This document shows, one piece after another, positions 25,721 through 34,264 of a stretch of DNA of 64,000 nucleotides. This DNA is from TM7 phylum sp. oral taxon 349 (GTDB lineage Bacteria > Patescibacteriota > Saccharimonadia > Saccharimonadales > Saccharimonadaceae): contig CP072328.1 of NCBI GenBank assembly GCA_018127705.1, positions 248,001-312,000 of the forward strand, written 5' to 3'. Position numbers and translations under genes: made by a program. Numbering within the stretch: position 1 is the first letter of the stretch; each line of letters opens with the position of its first letter. The notes under the pieces are model-generated. The model made no database searches. It had not been told where the DNA came from and worked only from the letters and a program-made list of their open reading frames with translations.

Positions 25721-26878
25721 GTGACTGTCCTAACTCACCGCATCGCGTACAAAGTAGCCTCTTTGTAAAACAGTTATGCCAATTGTATCACAGTATTCAG
25801 CTGGGGTTAGGCAGTTAAGTGCCTGGTGAGGTCTGTAGAAATGCCAGTCGCTTAGCCATTTGTCGGCTTCTAGCTGGCGTTCTTTGACGCTGTATTGCCT
25901 ATTGTCGGATTCATTAAGGCATTCTTTCTGGTATTTGCCAATGAAGTTTTCAATGTGAGGCTTATCCTTTGGCGTATTAGGCCTAGCGAATAGTTGGCGG
26001 ACATTGCTGCGAGCCAGCAAATCAAAGGTTGCGCCAAAGTTTTCGCTGCCGTTATCGCAGACTATGGTGATGTTGGCGCCGAAGCGATCAAGTACTTTCT
26101 GCATGGCAATGCTGGCTTGCCGCGCCGTGCAAGAGGAGCTGATGTGAATAAGCGCTTCTTTGGTGTAAGTATCTATAGCGCAAAGAGCATACTGGTTAAC
26201 GCCGCCGTTCTTGATGTGTTTCATATCGAATTCAATGATGTGCCGGGGACGATCCGGTTTGAGATAATGCCGCAAGCGCTCTTTCGCTTTACGCGTCTGC
26301 CAGCCTTTGGCGGCGGCTTTAGATAAGTTTCTATGCAGCGCCATAGTTTTAGAGAAGAACAGGTTAAACCTCCGAATAATTCTGCCCACCGTAGCCGAGG
26401 AAAGCTTTATGGCATAGTCTCTCAGCAAAATAACAGATACTTTCACTGCAGAGAAGCTGGGATATTCCCGCCTAATCTTCCGGATGGTATTCACCGCATG
26501 CGTATCGTACTGAACCGTACGTACGCGTTTTGGTCTTCGGCTTCTGCTTTCTAGCGCGGCTAAATCCCATCGGTTATACCTTTTTATCCATTTATATACA
26601 TACGTTCGAGACACGCCAAAATATCTAGCGGTTACGCTTACCTTTTTATGAGCTTTGTTATAGAAATAATCCAGTACCCTAAGCCTTTGCTTTGCCTCTC
26701 TCGAAAGCTTCTTAGGATAAATCCTGTATAGCTCTTTAAAGTTTGGTATGATTGAATTACAGGTCGTGAACGTGCCGATTTTACCGCGCATCATCTCTTC
26801 CTTTCTAATAGTTACGTTGGTTTATATAACTATTCTACAAAAGGCTGGAGTGTTCACGATCTGTTTGAGGGGGGACAT
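25721..26878 (-). mobile_element. IS481-like insertion sequence, copy 1
   Basis: A 1158-bp segment is repeated at 28701-29858 with a single mismatch noticed (G at 26847 versus A at 29827). One end carries TGTCCTAACTC (from 25726) and the other, read inward, TGTCCCCCCTC, giving short imperfect inverted repeats. No clear target duplication was found at either copy. It carries one transposase gene. Confidence 0.9.
25730..26794 (-). CDS. IS481-family transposase, copy 1
   Basis: The 354-aa DDE transposase has an N-terminal helix-turn-helix region (about 35-100; VTARYFGVSRTYVYKWIKRY). The rve catalytic core has its acidic triad in IEFDMKHIK, IVCDNGSEN and HIENFIGKYQKECLN, and the C-terminus has WHFYRPHQALNCLTPAEY, typical of IS481 and IS3 relatives. 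The frame is complete and identical to the copy at 28710, so the element moved recently and may be active. Confidence 0.88.
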   Translation of the reverse strand: MMRGKIGTFTTCNSIIPNFKELYRIYPKKLSREAKQRLRVLDYFYNKAHKKVSVTARYFGVSRTYVYKWIKRYNRWDLAALESRSRRPKRVRTVQYDTHAVNTIRKIRREYPSFSAVKVSVILLRDYAIKLSSATVGRIIRRFNLFFSKTMALHRNLSKAAAKGWQTRKAKERLRHYLKPDRPRHIIEFDMKHIKNGGVNQYALCAIDTYTKEALIHISSSCTARQASIAMQKVLDRFGANITIVCDNGSENFGATFDLLARSNVRQLFARPNTPKDKPHIENFIGKYQKECLNESDNRQYSVKERQLEADKWLSDWHFYRPHQALNCLTPAEYCDTIGITVLQRGYFVRDAVS

Positions 26879-26912
26879 CTGTGATATACTAATTGACAGA
26901 GAAATAATAATC

Positions 26913-27771
26913 GTGAATAAACTTGATAAATATACAACCCCTCCACCCCCCCCCATTTCCTATCCTGAGTCGTCTCGAACATATTCGTGGCTTGTCAAGA
27001 GAGTGCGACGCTTCATGTACGAGTATAGTATCTAAACTGTTTGAAGTAGCTAAAATAGCCATCACCGTTGACGACCAACTGGAGCAACTTGACGATAGCG
27101 ACTCTGGGACGCTCTTTGTAGGTGATCATAGACAAGGCATTGAATATCTGCCTTTACTCGCAAAGTTTGGTGATTCAGAAAAGAAAAATGTTCATTTTGT
27201 AGCAAAGCCTTTTTCTATGCAAGCGCGAATTATGGGTCATTTAGCAGCCACAGCATCCGGTCTTACGTTGCCTGTAATTCCAAGAACCTTGTCAAGAGAT
27301 AGAAAAAATATTTTTAATAGAGATTTATTCTGGCGTCTCACCAAAAGAAGCTTCTTGCCAAGCGAGTCGGAAATTAGAGAGATAAATGGTAGTACGTTAG
27401 AAAAAGCTTCTTGCTATATACAAGAAAAAGAAGCAGTGGTTATTTACCCTGCAGGCGGTGTCGTAGATGCCTGTAGTGCACGGTGGAAACGAGGCGTAGG
27501 TGAAATTATTAAGAAAGTTGACCCGTCTAACAGAGATAGTGTAAAAATAATTCCCTTTCGTTTCGATGATTTTTCACGCTGGCGCCTTATGAGTGCAGTG
27601 GCAAAAGCTTGCAACGGTAAAACATCTGACAAGTCGCAAGAAATAACGTTGCGATTTGGTAAATGCGGCACAATAGATGAATTATTTCCCGACGTGGATA
27701 AATTATCCTCAATGGAGATAACTTCTCGATTACATAATCAATTTATAGAAAAATTTGGAGAGACGTTTTGA
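26913..27771 (+). CDS. PlsC-like acyltransferase, reading frame interrupted
   Basis: The main frame (from ATG 26923, 282 aa) looks like a divergent glycerolipid acyltransferase. GTLFVGDHRQGIEYLPLL stands where the NHxxxxD motif is expected, followed by FVAKPFSMQARIMGHLA, and VVIYPAGGVVD stands in place of the FPEGTRS motif. The N-terminal 40 codons read better in another frame from GTG 26913 (VNKLDKYTTPPPPP, then YSWLVKRVRRFMYEYSI), which stops at about 27035. A C9 run (26946-26954) lies in the overlap: losing one C would join GTG 26913 to the long frame. This may be phase variation, a sequencing error or a decayed gene. The hydrolase gene follows with a 4-bp overlap. Confidence 0.55.
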
Positions 27772-28370
27772 ATGCGACACCTCATATCATCCTTATCCCT
27801 GGTCTAGGTGATCGCAAATGGTTATACCAGCTGGTTTGTCCTTTGTGGCGAGCGCGCGGGTTTCGCCCGCATGTTTTCACGTTCGGCTGGGAGGACCCAA
27901 CGAGCAATTACCACGATAAGCAAAATCGCCTGAACAATTATATACGTGATCTAAATGGGGACATATATATCATCGGTGCAAGTGCAGGTGGCGTGGCGGT
28001 ATTGAATGCTCTGGCAATGGATAACAACGATAGAATTAAAGGCATTGCGACAATTGCCACGCCGTATGTTTATCGACAGCGCCTGAAAAACGATACGCTT
28101 GCCCGAGCGATTAGCGAATTAGCCAGCAATCTGCCTGGCATGCAAGCAAAATTCACGCGCATCACTTCCTTTTACAGTACACGCGACCAAGTCGTACCGC
28201 CGACTGATAGTCGACTAAATAACCGCTGCATAAAACAGTCAAACAATAGTAAATTTGCGAACATTAACTATCAGCAATTGCCAACTTTCGGTCATGGACT
28301 AACGATTGCAGCGGGATTGATAGTATTTGGTGGGCGTATATCGGCTAACCTGACTTCGCCGCCTCAATAA
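27768..28370 (+). CDS. Alpha/beta hydrolase
   Basis: The 200-aa protein has the alpha/beta-hydrolase layout: oxyanion segment HIILIPGLGDRKWLY, nucleophile elbow GASAGG, an acid in STRDQVVPP, and the catalytic His in FGHGLT. It looks like a small esterase or lipase. The start is TTG at 27768, overlapping the TGA of the acyltransferase (TTGA) with GGAGAG about 8 nt before, so it is coupled to the upstream gene. Together the pair suggests acyl or lipid metabolism carried between the IS copies; no substrate is implied. Confidence 0.8.
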   Translation: MNATPHIILIPGLGDRKWLYQLVCPLWRARGFRPHVFTFGWEDPTSNYHDKQNRLNNYIRDLNGDIYIIGASAGGVAVLNALAMDNNDRIKGIATIATPYVYRQRLKNDTLARAISELASNLPGMQAKFTRITSFYSTRDQVVPPTDSRLNNRCIKQSNNSKFANINYQQLPTFGHGLTIAAGLIVFGGRISANLTSPPQ

Positions 28371-28614
28371 TCCGCAAAGCTTTCCGATATATCACATCCA
28401 TATCTTTCTCGACCACACACCTATCATCATCGCTATCTTTAGAAAAAGCTATCATATCAAACAGTGCCGCCAAATCATCCCAATCAACCGGCGGATAATC
28501 AACTTTATCGCGATCAGTCAGCCGCGCCATCAGCGAACATGGCGGCTCAAGCTTGAGTTCTGCGCAAAAGATTGCGGCAATCGTATGCTGACAATATCGC
28601 CTGGTAGTAAGCAC
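28345..28614 (-). CDS. Small hypothetical protein
   Basis: An 89-aa frame starts with GTG at 28614. An internal ATG at 28530 would give 61 aa (MARLTDRDKVDYPPVDWDDL...). No family is recognised and no Shine-Dalgarno or clear promoter was found. It overlaps the end of the hydrolase gene by 26 bp on the opposite strand. The 28614-28700 gap before the second IS copy shows no gene. Confidence 0.4.
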   Translation of the reverse strand: MLTTRRYCQHTIAAIFCAELKLEPPCSLMARLTDRDKVDYPPVDWDDLAALFDMIAFSKDSDDDRCVVEKDMDVIYRKALRIIEAAKSG

Positions 28615-28700
28615 TGCCGATGTTGGATAACTTACAGTGAAAGTCGGCTAATTTATATGGACATTAAAAAATTCATCATAGACTGATGAATTATTCTATG

Positions 28701-29858
28701 GTGACTGTCCTAACTCACCGCATCGCGTACAAAGTAGCCTCTTTGTAAAACAGTTATGCCAATTGTATCACAGTATTCAGCTGGGGTTAGGCAGTTAAGT
28801 GCCTGGTGAGGTCTGTAGAAATGCCAGTCGCTTAGCCATTTGTCGGCTTCTAGCTGGCGTTCTTTGACGCTGTATTGCCTATTGTCGGATTCATTAAGGC
28901 ATTCTTTCTGGTATTTGCCAATGAAGTTTTCAATGTGAGGCTTATCCTTTGGCGTATTAGGCCTAGCGAATAGTTGGCGGACATTGCTGCGAGCCAGCAA
29001 ATCAAAGGTTGCGCCAAAGTTTTCGCTGCCGTTATCGCAGACTATGGTGATGTTGGCGCCGAAGCGATCAAGTACTTTCTGCATGGCAATGCTGGCTTGC
29101 CGCGCCGTGCAAGAGGAGCTGATGTGAATAAGCGCTTCTTTGGTGTAAGTATCTATAGCGCAAAGAGCATACTGGTTAACGCCGCCGTTCTTGATGTGTT
29201 TCATATCGAATTCAATGATGTGCCGGGGACGATCCGGTTTGAGATAATGCCGCAAGCGCTCTTTCGCTTTACGCGTCTGCCAGCCTTTGGCGGCGGCTTT
29301 AGATAAGTTTCTATGCAGCGCCATAGTTTTAGAGAAGAACAGGTTAAACCTCCGAATAATTCTGCCCACCGTAGCCGAGGAAAGCTTTATGGCATAGTCT
29401 CTCAGCAAAATAACAGATACTTTCACTGCAGAGAAGCTGGGATATTCCCGCCTAATCTTCCGGATGGTATTCACCGCATGCGTATCGTACTGAACCGTAC
29501 GTACGCGTTTTGGTCTTCGGCTTCTGCTTTCTAGCGCGGCTAAATCCCATCGGTTATACCTTTTTATCCATTTATATACATACGTTCGAGACACGCCAAA
29601 ATATCTAGCGGTTACGCTTACCTTTTTATGAGCTTTGTTATAGAAATAATCCAGTACCCTAAGCCTTTGCTTTGCCTCTCTCGAAAGCTTCTTAGGATAA
29701 ATCCTGTATAGCTCTTTAAAGTTTGGTATGATTGAATTACAGGTCGTGAACGTGCCGATTTTACCGCGCATCATCTCTTCCTTTCTAATAGTTACGTTGG
29801 TTTATATAACTATTCTACAAAAGGCTAGAGTGTTCACGATCTGTTTGAGGGGGGACAT
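28701..29858 (-). mobile_element. IS481-like insertion sequence, copy 2
   Basis: Same 1158-bp unit as at 25721-26878, displaced by exactly 2980 bp. Flanking bases differ at both ends, which fixes the boundaries of the repeat. Confidence 0.9.
28710..29774 (-). CDS. IS481-family transposase, copy 2
   Basis: The 354-aa product is identical to that of copy 1, with the same DDE motifs (IEFDMKHIK, IVCDNGSEN, HIENFIGKYQKE). Perfect identity at protein level indicates recent duplication of the element. Confidence 0.88.
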   Translation of the reverse strand: MMRGKIGTFTTCNSIIPNFKELYRIYPKKLSREAKQRLRVLDYFYNKAHKKVSVTARYFGVSRTYVYKWIKRYNRWDLAALESRSRRPKRVRTVQYDTHAVNTIRKIRREYPSFSAVKVSVILLRDYAIKLSSATVGRIIRRFNLFFSKTMALHRNLSKAAAKGWQTRKAKERLRHYLKPDRPRHIIEFDMKHIKNGGVNQYALCAIDTYTKEALIHISSSCTARQASIAMQKVLDRFGANITIVCDNGSENFGATFDLLARSNVRQLFARPNTPKDKPHIENFIGKYQKECLNESDNRQYSVKERQLEADKWLSDWHFYRPHQALNCLTPAEYCDTIGITVLQRGYFVRDAVS

Positions 29859-29913
29859 GGTACATGGGGCGCGGACGAGATGGCGTCCTATTTATTACAT
29901 GCCGCAAAAATGC

Positions 29914-29919
29914 TACAAT
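29914..29919 (+). promoter_or_regulatory. -10 box of tRNA-Gly
   Basis: TACAAT preceded by TGC lies 10 nt before the mature tRNA 5' end. It is the only promoter-like signal between the IS end and the tRNA. Confidence 0.55.
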
Positions 29920-29929
29920 ATAACCATTC

Positions 29930-30004
29930 GCGGGTGTAGTACAGCGGTTAGTATGTAAGTTTTCCAAACTTGAGATCGGAGTTCGATTCTCCGCACCCGC
30001 ACCA
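29930..30004 (+). tRNA. tRNA-Gly(TCC)
   Basis: Acceptor GCGGGTG/CACCCGC, loop TTCCAAA with anticodon TCC, T-loop TTCGATT and encoded CCA. The arms fold well. Confidence 0.95.
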
Positions 30005-30051
30005 AAATGGAATTTTCTGAGATTTGGTCGTCCGCGTGGCGCGGTATTTGC

Positions 30052-30057
30052 TATAAT
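30052..30057 (+). promoter_or_regulatory. -10 box of tRNA-Arg(TCT)
   Basis: TATAAT preceded by TGC lies 9 nt before the mature tRNA 5' end. Confidence 0.6.
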
Positions 30058-30066
30058 AGATGTAGC

Positions 30067-30142
30067 GCCCCGGTAGCTCAGTGGATAGAGCAAGAGACTT
30101 CTAAGCTTTTGGCCGTAGGTTCGATTCCTACCCGGGGTACCA
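30067..30142 (+). tRNA. tRNA-Arg(TCT)
   Basis: Acceptor GCCCCGG/CCGGGGT, loop CTTCTAA with anticodon TCT, T-loop TTCGATT and encoded CCA. The anticodon stem AGAGA/GCTTT closes imperfectly, with an A-G at the loop end. It decodes AGA, a codon common in the AT-rich cargo cassette at 42-49 kb. Confidence 0.9.
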
Positions 30143-30217
30143 GTGTTTGAGTCGCTGTACATGTAGTTTCATTTGTAGAAAATTAAAAGAGATAAACACC
30201 TTAGTTTATTCTTCTCT

Positions 30218-30256
30218 CACGAAAAAACCACCCGGACGAAGGATGGTTTTTTCGTG
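30218..30256. terminator. Strong hairpin terminator
   Basis: CACGAAAAAACCA (30218-30230) pairs perfectly with TGGTTTTTTCGTG (30244-30256). A-rich and T-rich arms make it work in either direction, between tRNA-Arg(TCT) and the opposing tRNA-Lys. Confidence 0.85.
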
Positions 30257-30331
30257 GAGGGTCAGGAGGGGCTCGAACCCTCGACACCCTGCTTAAGAGG
30301 CAGGTGCTCTAACCAGCTGAGCTACTGACCC
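30255..30331 (-). tRNA. tRNA-Lys(CTT)
   Basis: The minus-strand cloverleaf has acceptor GGGTCAG/CTGACCC, anticodon stem CCTGC/GCAGG, loop CTCTTAA with anticodon CTT, T-loop TTCGAGC and encoded CCA. Confidence 0.95.
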
Positions 30332-30470
30332 ATTATTGTTTAAATTATACGCGCTTGTTTGCTCGCCATAGAGACTTTAGTTGTCTGACTGTGATTTTCT
30401 TAGCAAACTAAACCTGTATCTTTTCACTGTAGCACGTTTTGGTAAATTAGTAAAGACTCAGCACAGTGCT

Positions 30471-31420
30471 GGTACAGTCAACTAACCTGGAACAAGCGTA
30501 AATCGTAGATATGTTAGCGGATCTTTAAATAACTCAGAATGGTTGGCTCCCAGCCATCCATTCTTTACATAAGTCTTGTAGTTGGTGTGTTAGTGTACGT
30601 TGTCCGTAGAGCTTTCTCATATGTCTCTTAGTTATACTCCACATTAGTTCAGCTTTGTTTAGTATTAGTATTACCATAATCTCCTTTGCTATGGTTATGG
30701 CTCTCATGGCAGTAGCCTAGAAGCGGTAGTTCATTGTAGGCATACCACTTGTCTGTAATAACTAAGCTGCCAGGCTTAACAGCATCCCAGAATGAATTCT
30801 TCAAGTACATCTCTATCTCTGCCGTTATAGAAGCTTCCTGTAATACGTAAGGGTTAGGTTAGGCTTACTTAGCTTTACGTCCAGTACTTGGTTCTATAGC
30901 GCCTGTTACTATATAGGTTGCTTGTTTACTCTTTAGCTTAGCAAAGTAGCTGTTCAATCTGCCTAGAACTAGGCCTTCTAGCAGCGGTACGGTATCTGGT
31001 AGCTTATCTCTAAACTCGAGAGAACCATCTAGAGACTGTAGGATAGCTTACTTTAGCTAATAACCTCGTAGCTTCTAGGCTCTTCTTAGTTTGCCGGGCA
31101 CCATAACAGTATGAATAGCTGTTTAGAGCTTATCTTCATGCCGTATAGCCATGAACCCTTCCAAGCGGTAGCTCTTATACTCTCTTACGGCATACCTTGC
31201 ACCATAGATATCTAAGTAAGTAATTCTCGTGTAGTTTACACCTACAGAGCGGACACAGTACATCCTCTCCAAAGACTAGTTTATTAATGAGCTGCCAGCA
31301 TTTCTTATTGCTAGCAAAGTTTGGTATGGTAGACGTACGGGACATCCTTTCTTTGATTACGCTAGTAGCATATAGTTAGAATTAATTTTACTGGGATGTT
31401 CCGTTTTAGTTTAGAGTACC
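30471..31420 (-). mobile_element. Decayed IS1595-family element A
   Basis: The left end reads GGTACAGTCAACTAACCTGG and the right end, inverted, GGTACTCTAAACTAAAACGG, matching at most positions. CACAGTGCT stands immediately outside both ends (30462-30470 and 31421-31429), a target duplication of 8-9 bp. The 950-bp interior holds only a broken transposase gene. Confidence 0.8.
30534..31345 (-). pseudogene. IS1595-like transposase pseudogene A
   Basis: From ATG 31345 the frame begins MSRTSTIPNFASNKKCWQLI and contains a zinc ribbon (EDVLCPLCRCKLHEN, then WCKVCRKR) as in IS1595 transposases, then stops. Downstream fragments in shifted frames still read as protein, for example KISSKQLFILLWCPANKKS and, at the end, LQDLCKEWMAGSQPF before a TGA at 30534. 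Several frameshifts and stops show it is dead. Confidence 0.75.
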
Positions 31421-31471
31421 CACAGTGCTTATGATTGCCATATCGGCAAAAATGCGCGATAATATAGCAGT

Positions 31472-33037
31472 ATGTCGCAGCTCAATATAATCGGTAAACA
31501 TGTGCGCGCGGGCATTTTGAACGCTCAAAAACGGAGCGATGCGCGCCGGCAAGCGTTAGCGCAGGCGGAAAAGTACAATGTTGTCGGGGCGGGCGGTGCG
31601 TTTACTGCAGCATATGAGCAACTACGTAATGCTGCTGAAAATACCGACGAGCATTTGTTGCTGCAAAATGCGATTCGCCGGTTTTTCAAACAATTATTTA
31701 TCGTACGCGACGAAACGCTTGTGCGCCAGAGCGGTACTGAGTTGGTAATTGAACTGACGTTTGCGGGTTACATCCCAAATGATAACGTCGCTCCAGAGCA
31801 AATCGAAGCAATAACGGAGTTGGCGTGCCAGCACTATGTGGCATTTGAAAAGCTGCAGAAACGCCGCAGTATTAACGCCGACCGGTCGACGAGCTGGGTG
31901 CTTGAAACGCTGTCGGTGCGAGTAGCGCAGCTCATCGCACCGAAAGAACGCGACGTGGCGTTTATGGATTTTGCATACGAGTATTTCGAGCAGGCGATCC
32001 CGCGCGACGCCGTGTCGAAAACGACGCGCGATGAGTACGGCGCAGCGCTTTATGTCGCGATTCACCGCGCGCTGATGAAATCTGATACAGCGACGGCGCG
32101 TGCCGGGCTGCTATTACGCTACGGTGTATCAGTGGAGCACTTAGATCAGTTTGTGGCATACAATCAAAAGATTGATGCGCTGCTGCAAGGTTCGGTGGAC
32201 GATGAACTGTATCGGATTGTCGACCGCCAGGGCGCGCCCCTGCGAATTGTACGCCGCATGATGGAGACCCGCGAAGACGTACCGGAGCTATTATTGAAGC
32301 GCGAAGTTTTTTTGGAGGCGTTTGAGCAGCAAGTTACCAAAGAATACACGAATATCATGGGACGCATCAATCGTGCGATTATGCGCAGCGTAATGTTTTT
32401 GATCATTACGAAATTCTTAATTGGCATCGCGATTGAAGTGCCTTACGATATGTGGGCGCATGGCGCGATTTTGTGGCAGCCGTTGATTATTAACCTGTTC
32501 TTTCCACCGGTTTATATGGTGTTGTTGCGGTTCACGCTCAATACGCCGGGCTATGCGAATACGTCGGCATTAGTGAGTCGTGTCGATACGATGTTGTATA
32601 GCGACAGCACGACGCTTGTACGCCGGCAATTAGGTGGCAAGAAATACAGTGTAGTTTTCTCGGTGTTATATGGTACATCCAGCTTGGTGGTATTTGCGGC
32701 AACGATATGGATATTGCTGCTGCTTAACTTCTCGCTTGTGCATATTGCGATATTCTTCTTTTTCTTCTCAGCGGCGAGCTTCTTGGGCTTTCGCTTGAGC
32801 CGCATGATTCGCGATCTGGAGATTGTGCGCAGCGCGAGTAACGGGCTGACGTTCGTTCGCGATACAATTTATTTGCCGTTTGTCGTAGCAGGGCGCTGGA
32901 TGAGCGATAAATATGCGCAAGTTAACATCGTATCAATTATTTTAGATATGTTGATTGAGTTGCCGCTCAAAACGATTTTGCGCCTCGTGCGGCAATGGTC
33001 GGCATTTATTGACGATAGAAAGGATCGCATTACATGA
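31472..33037 (+). CDS. Large membrane protein, function unknown
   Basis: The 521-aa protein is not recognised. Residues 1-300 are soluble and mostly helical. Four hydrophobic segments follow (about 307-327, 335-355, 400-425 and 428-448), and then a short C-terminal amphipathic part with FVRDTIYLPFVVAGRWM. TAATAT lies 6 nt before the ATG, so it is probably leaderless. Its stop overlaps folD by ATGA, suggesting an operon, although a functional link to folate metabolism is not evident. Confidence 0.75.
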   Translation: MSQLNIIGKHVRAGILNAQKRSDARRQALAQAEKYNVVGAGGAFTAAYEQLRNAAENTDEHLLLQNAIRRFFKQLFIVRDETLVRQSGTELVIELTFAGYIPNDNVAPEQIEAITELACQHYVAFEKLQKRRSINADRSTSWVLETLSVRVAQLIAPKERDVAFMDFAYEYFEQAIPRDAVSKTTRDEYGAALYVAIHRALMKSDTATARAGLLLRYGVSVEHLDQFVAYNQKIDALLQGSVDDELYRIVDRQGAPLRIVRRMMETREDVPELLLKREVFLEAFEQQVTKEYTNIMGRINRAIMRSVMFLIITKFLIGIAIEVPYDMWAHGAILWQPLIINLFFPPVYMVLLRFTLNTPGYANTSALVSRVDTMLYSDSTTLVRRQLGGKKYSVVFSVLYGTSSLVVFAATIWILLLLNFSLVHIAIFFFFFSAASFLGFRLSRMIRDLEIVRSASNGLTFVRDTIYLPFVVAGRWMSDKYAQVNIVSIILDMLIELPLKTILRLVRQWSAFIDDRKDRIT

Positions 33038-33846
33038 CGCGGGAGCTAAATGGGCGCGAACTGCAGCAATTTATCAAAGTACGCCAACTGCGGCAAGTGC
33101 GGAATTTGCGGCAAGAGCATGATATTACTCCAAAATTGTTGATCGTGATGAGTAAAACAGCGAGCGACGTTATCGCGACGTATGTGCGCATGAAGCGGCG
33201 GTATGCGCGCGATATATTGATTGACGTTGAGATTGCGGCGGTAGAGCAGCGCTATATGATTAACGTAGTGCAGCAGGCAAATGATGACGCGTCAATTCAG
33301 GGTATTATCGTGCAGTTGCCGCTTGACGATCCGGCGGGTACGAGCGAGATTTGCAATGCGATTGCACCGGAAAAAGACGTTGATGGGCTGGGCGAGCGCG
33401 CTATATTTCCGAGTGCGACAGCACAGGCGATTGATTGGCTTTTGGCGGGCTATGATGTCGACTTGGTAGGCAAAGTAATTGCGATTGTGGGGCGGGGCAA
33501 GCTAGTCGGCGCGCCGCTTGCGAAATTGTGGGGCGAGCGCGGCTTGAATATTACTGTATTTGATGATCAAACGCCGCTTTGCGATATGCAGCGGTTTGAT
33601 GTGATTGTAACGGCAACGGGTGTGCCGCGGTTAATTACATCAGACATGATAAAACCTGGCGCGGTGGTGGTAGACGCTGGTACGGCAAGCGAGCACGGCA
33701 AACTTATTGGTGATGTTGACGATAGCGTGCGTGCCATGACACATGTAACGATGACGCCAAAAAAAGGCGGCGTCGGTCCGCTCACATACACGGTACTATT
33801 TGATCATTTGATTGAGAACTGCCTCAAGCGAGCAGATAAGCTGTAA
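33034..33846 (+). CDS. folD: Methylenetetrahydrofolate dehydrogenase/cyclohydrolase
   Basis: FolD oxidises 5,10-methylene-THF to methenyl-THF and hydrolyses it to 10-formyl-THF. The catalytic Lys is in TYVRMKRRYA, followed by GIIVQLPLDDP, KDVDGLGERAIFPSATAQAI in place of the longer PCTP-containing loop, and the nucleotide-binding IVGRGKLVGAPLAKLW. At 270 aa it is slightly shorter than the usual 285-300 aa. It overlaps the upstream membrane-protein gene by ATGA. With glyA at 23 kb it shows that a one-carbon folate cycle is retained. Confidence 0.93.
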   Translation: MTRELNGRELQQFIKVRQLRQVRNLRQEHDITPKLLIVMSKTASDVIATYVRMKRRYARDILIDVEIAAVEQRYMINVVQQANDDASIQGIIVQLPLDDPAGTSEICNAIAPEKDVDGLGERAIFPSATAQAIDWLLAGYDVDLVGKVIAIVGRGKLVGAPLAKLWGERGLNITVFDDQTPLCDMQRFDVIVTATGVPRLITSDMIKPGAVVVDAGTASEHGKLIGDVDDSVRAMTHVTMTPKKGGVGPLTYTVLFDHLIENCLKRADKL

Positions 33847-34218
33847 CTAGCGAATATTAAGCGCATGTTTCACGCGCTCAACAACTTGGCGCGGCGTGAA
33901 ATCGGCTTTCACAATGTAGCTATGCACGCCGAGCTTGCGCAGTCCATCCGGCGCTTCTTCTTCGCCGAGATTCGTTAGTACGATGACGGGCGTCTGCTTG
34001 TGGCTCGGCAACGCGCGGATTAGCGAAAGCGCTTCAACACCGTTCATGTTTGGCATTTGCAAGTCAAGCAGAATCAAATCCGGATGGAACTTTTTTACGA
34101 TTGCAACGCCTGCTTCGCCGTCACTAGCCGTCGCGACATCAAACCCCGCCGCCTCAAACTTCATGCGGTACATTTGGTTGATCACTTGGTCGTCTTCAAT
34201 TATCGCAATCTTTGTCAT
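33847..34218 (-). CDS. Single-domain response regulator
   Basis: The 123-aa protein is a stand-alone receiver domain: IAIIEDDQVI carries the acidic pair, DLILLDLQMPNMNG the phospho-accepting Asp, VIVLTNLGEE the Thr switch, and YIVKADFTP the conserved Lys. There is no output domain. The start is ATG 34218, with TATATT six bases before it; the longer frame from 34260 is rejected. Its promoter overlaps that of the divergent methyltransferase gene. The histidine kinase 1.4 kb away is a plausible partner. Confidence 0.9.
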   Translation of the reverse strand: MTKIAIIEDDQVINQMYRMKFEAAGFDVATASDGEAGVAIVKKFHPDLILLDLQMPNMNGVEALSLIRALPSHKQTPVIVLTNLGEEEAPDGLRKLGVHSYIVKADFTPRQVVERVKHALNIR

Positions 34219-34224
34219 ATTATT

Positions 34225-34232
34225 AATATAAT
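34225..34232. promoter_or_regulatory. Overlapping divergent -10 boxes
   Basis: The 8-bp AATATAAT contains TATAAT for the plus strand (34227-34232, methyltransferase) and TATATT for the minus strand (34225-34230, response regulator, 6 nt before its ATG). RNA polymerase cannot occupy both at once. Confidence 0.5.
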
Positions 34233-34264
34233 AGCATAAACAGCTAAGACTGGGGAGCAAAAAT

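Larger units (their letters stand above)
25721..29858. mobile_element. Composite-transposon-like region bounded by two IS481-like copies
   Basis: Two near-identical IS copies in the same orientation, with identical ends, enclose 1.8 kb carrying an acyltransferase-like gene, an alpha/beta hydrolase gene and a small frame. This is the layout of a composite transposon, though outer target duplications are not visible, so two separate insertions or a duplication are also possible. Confidence 0.55.

Noticed and set aside
25994-26326. 110-aa plus-strand frame inside the IS481-like element (also at 28974)
   Set aside because: It lies antisense to the transposase catalytic core and is repeated only because the IS is duplicated.
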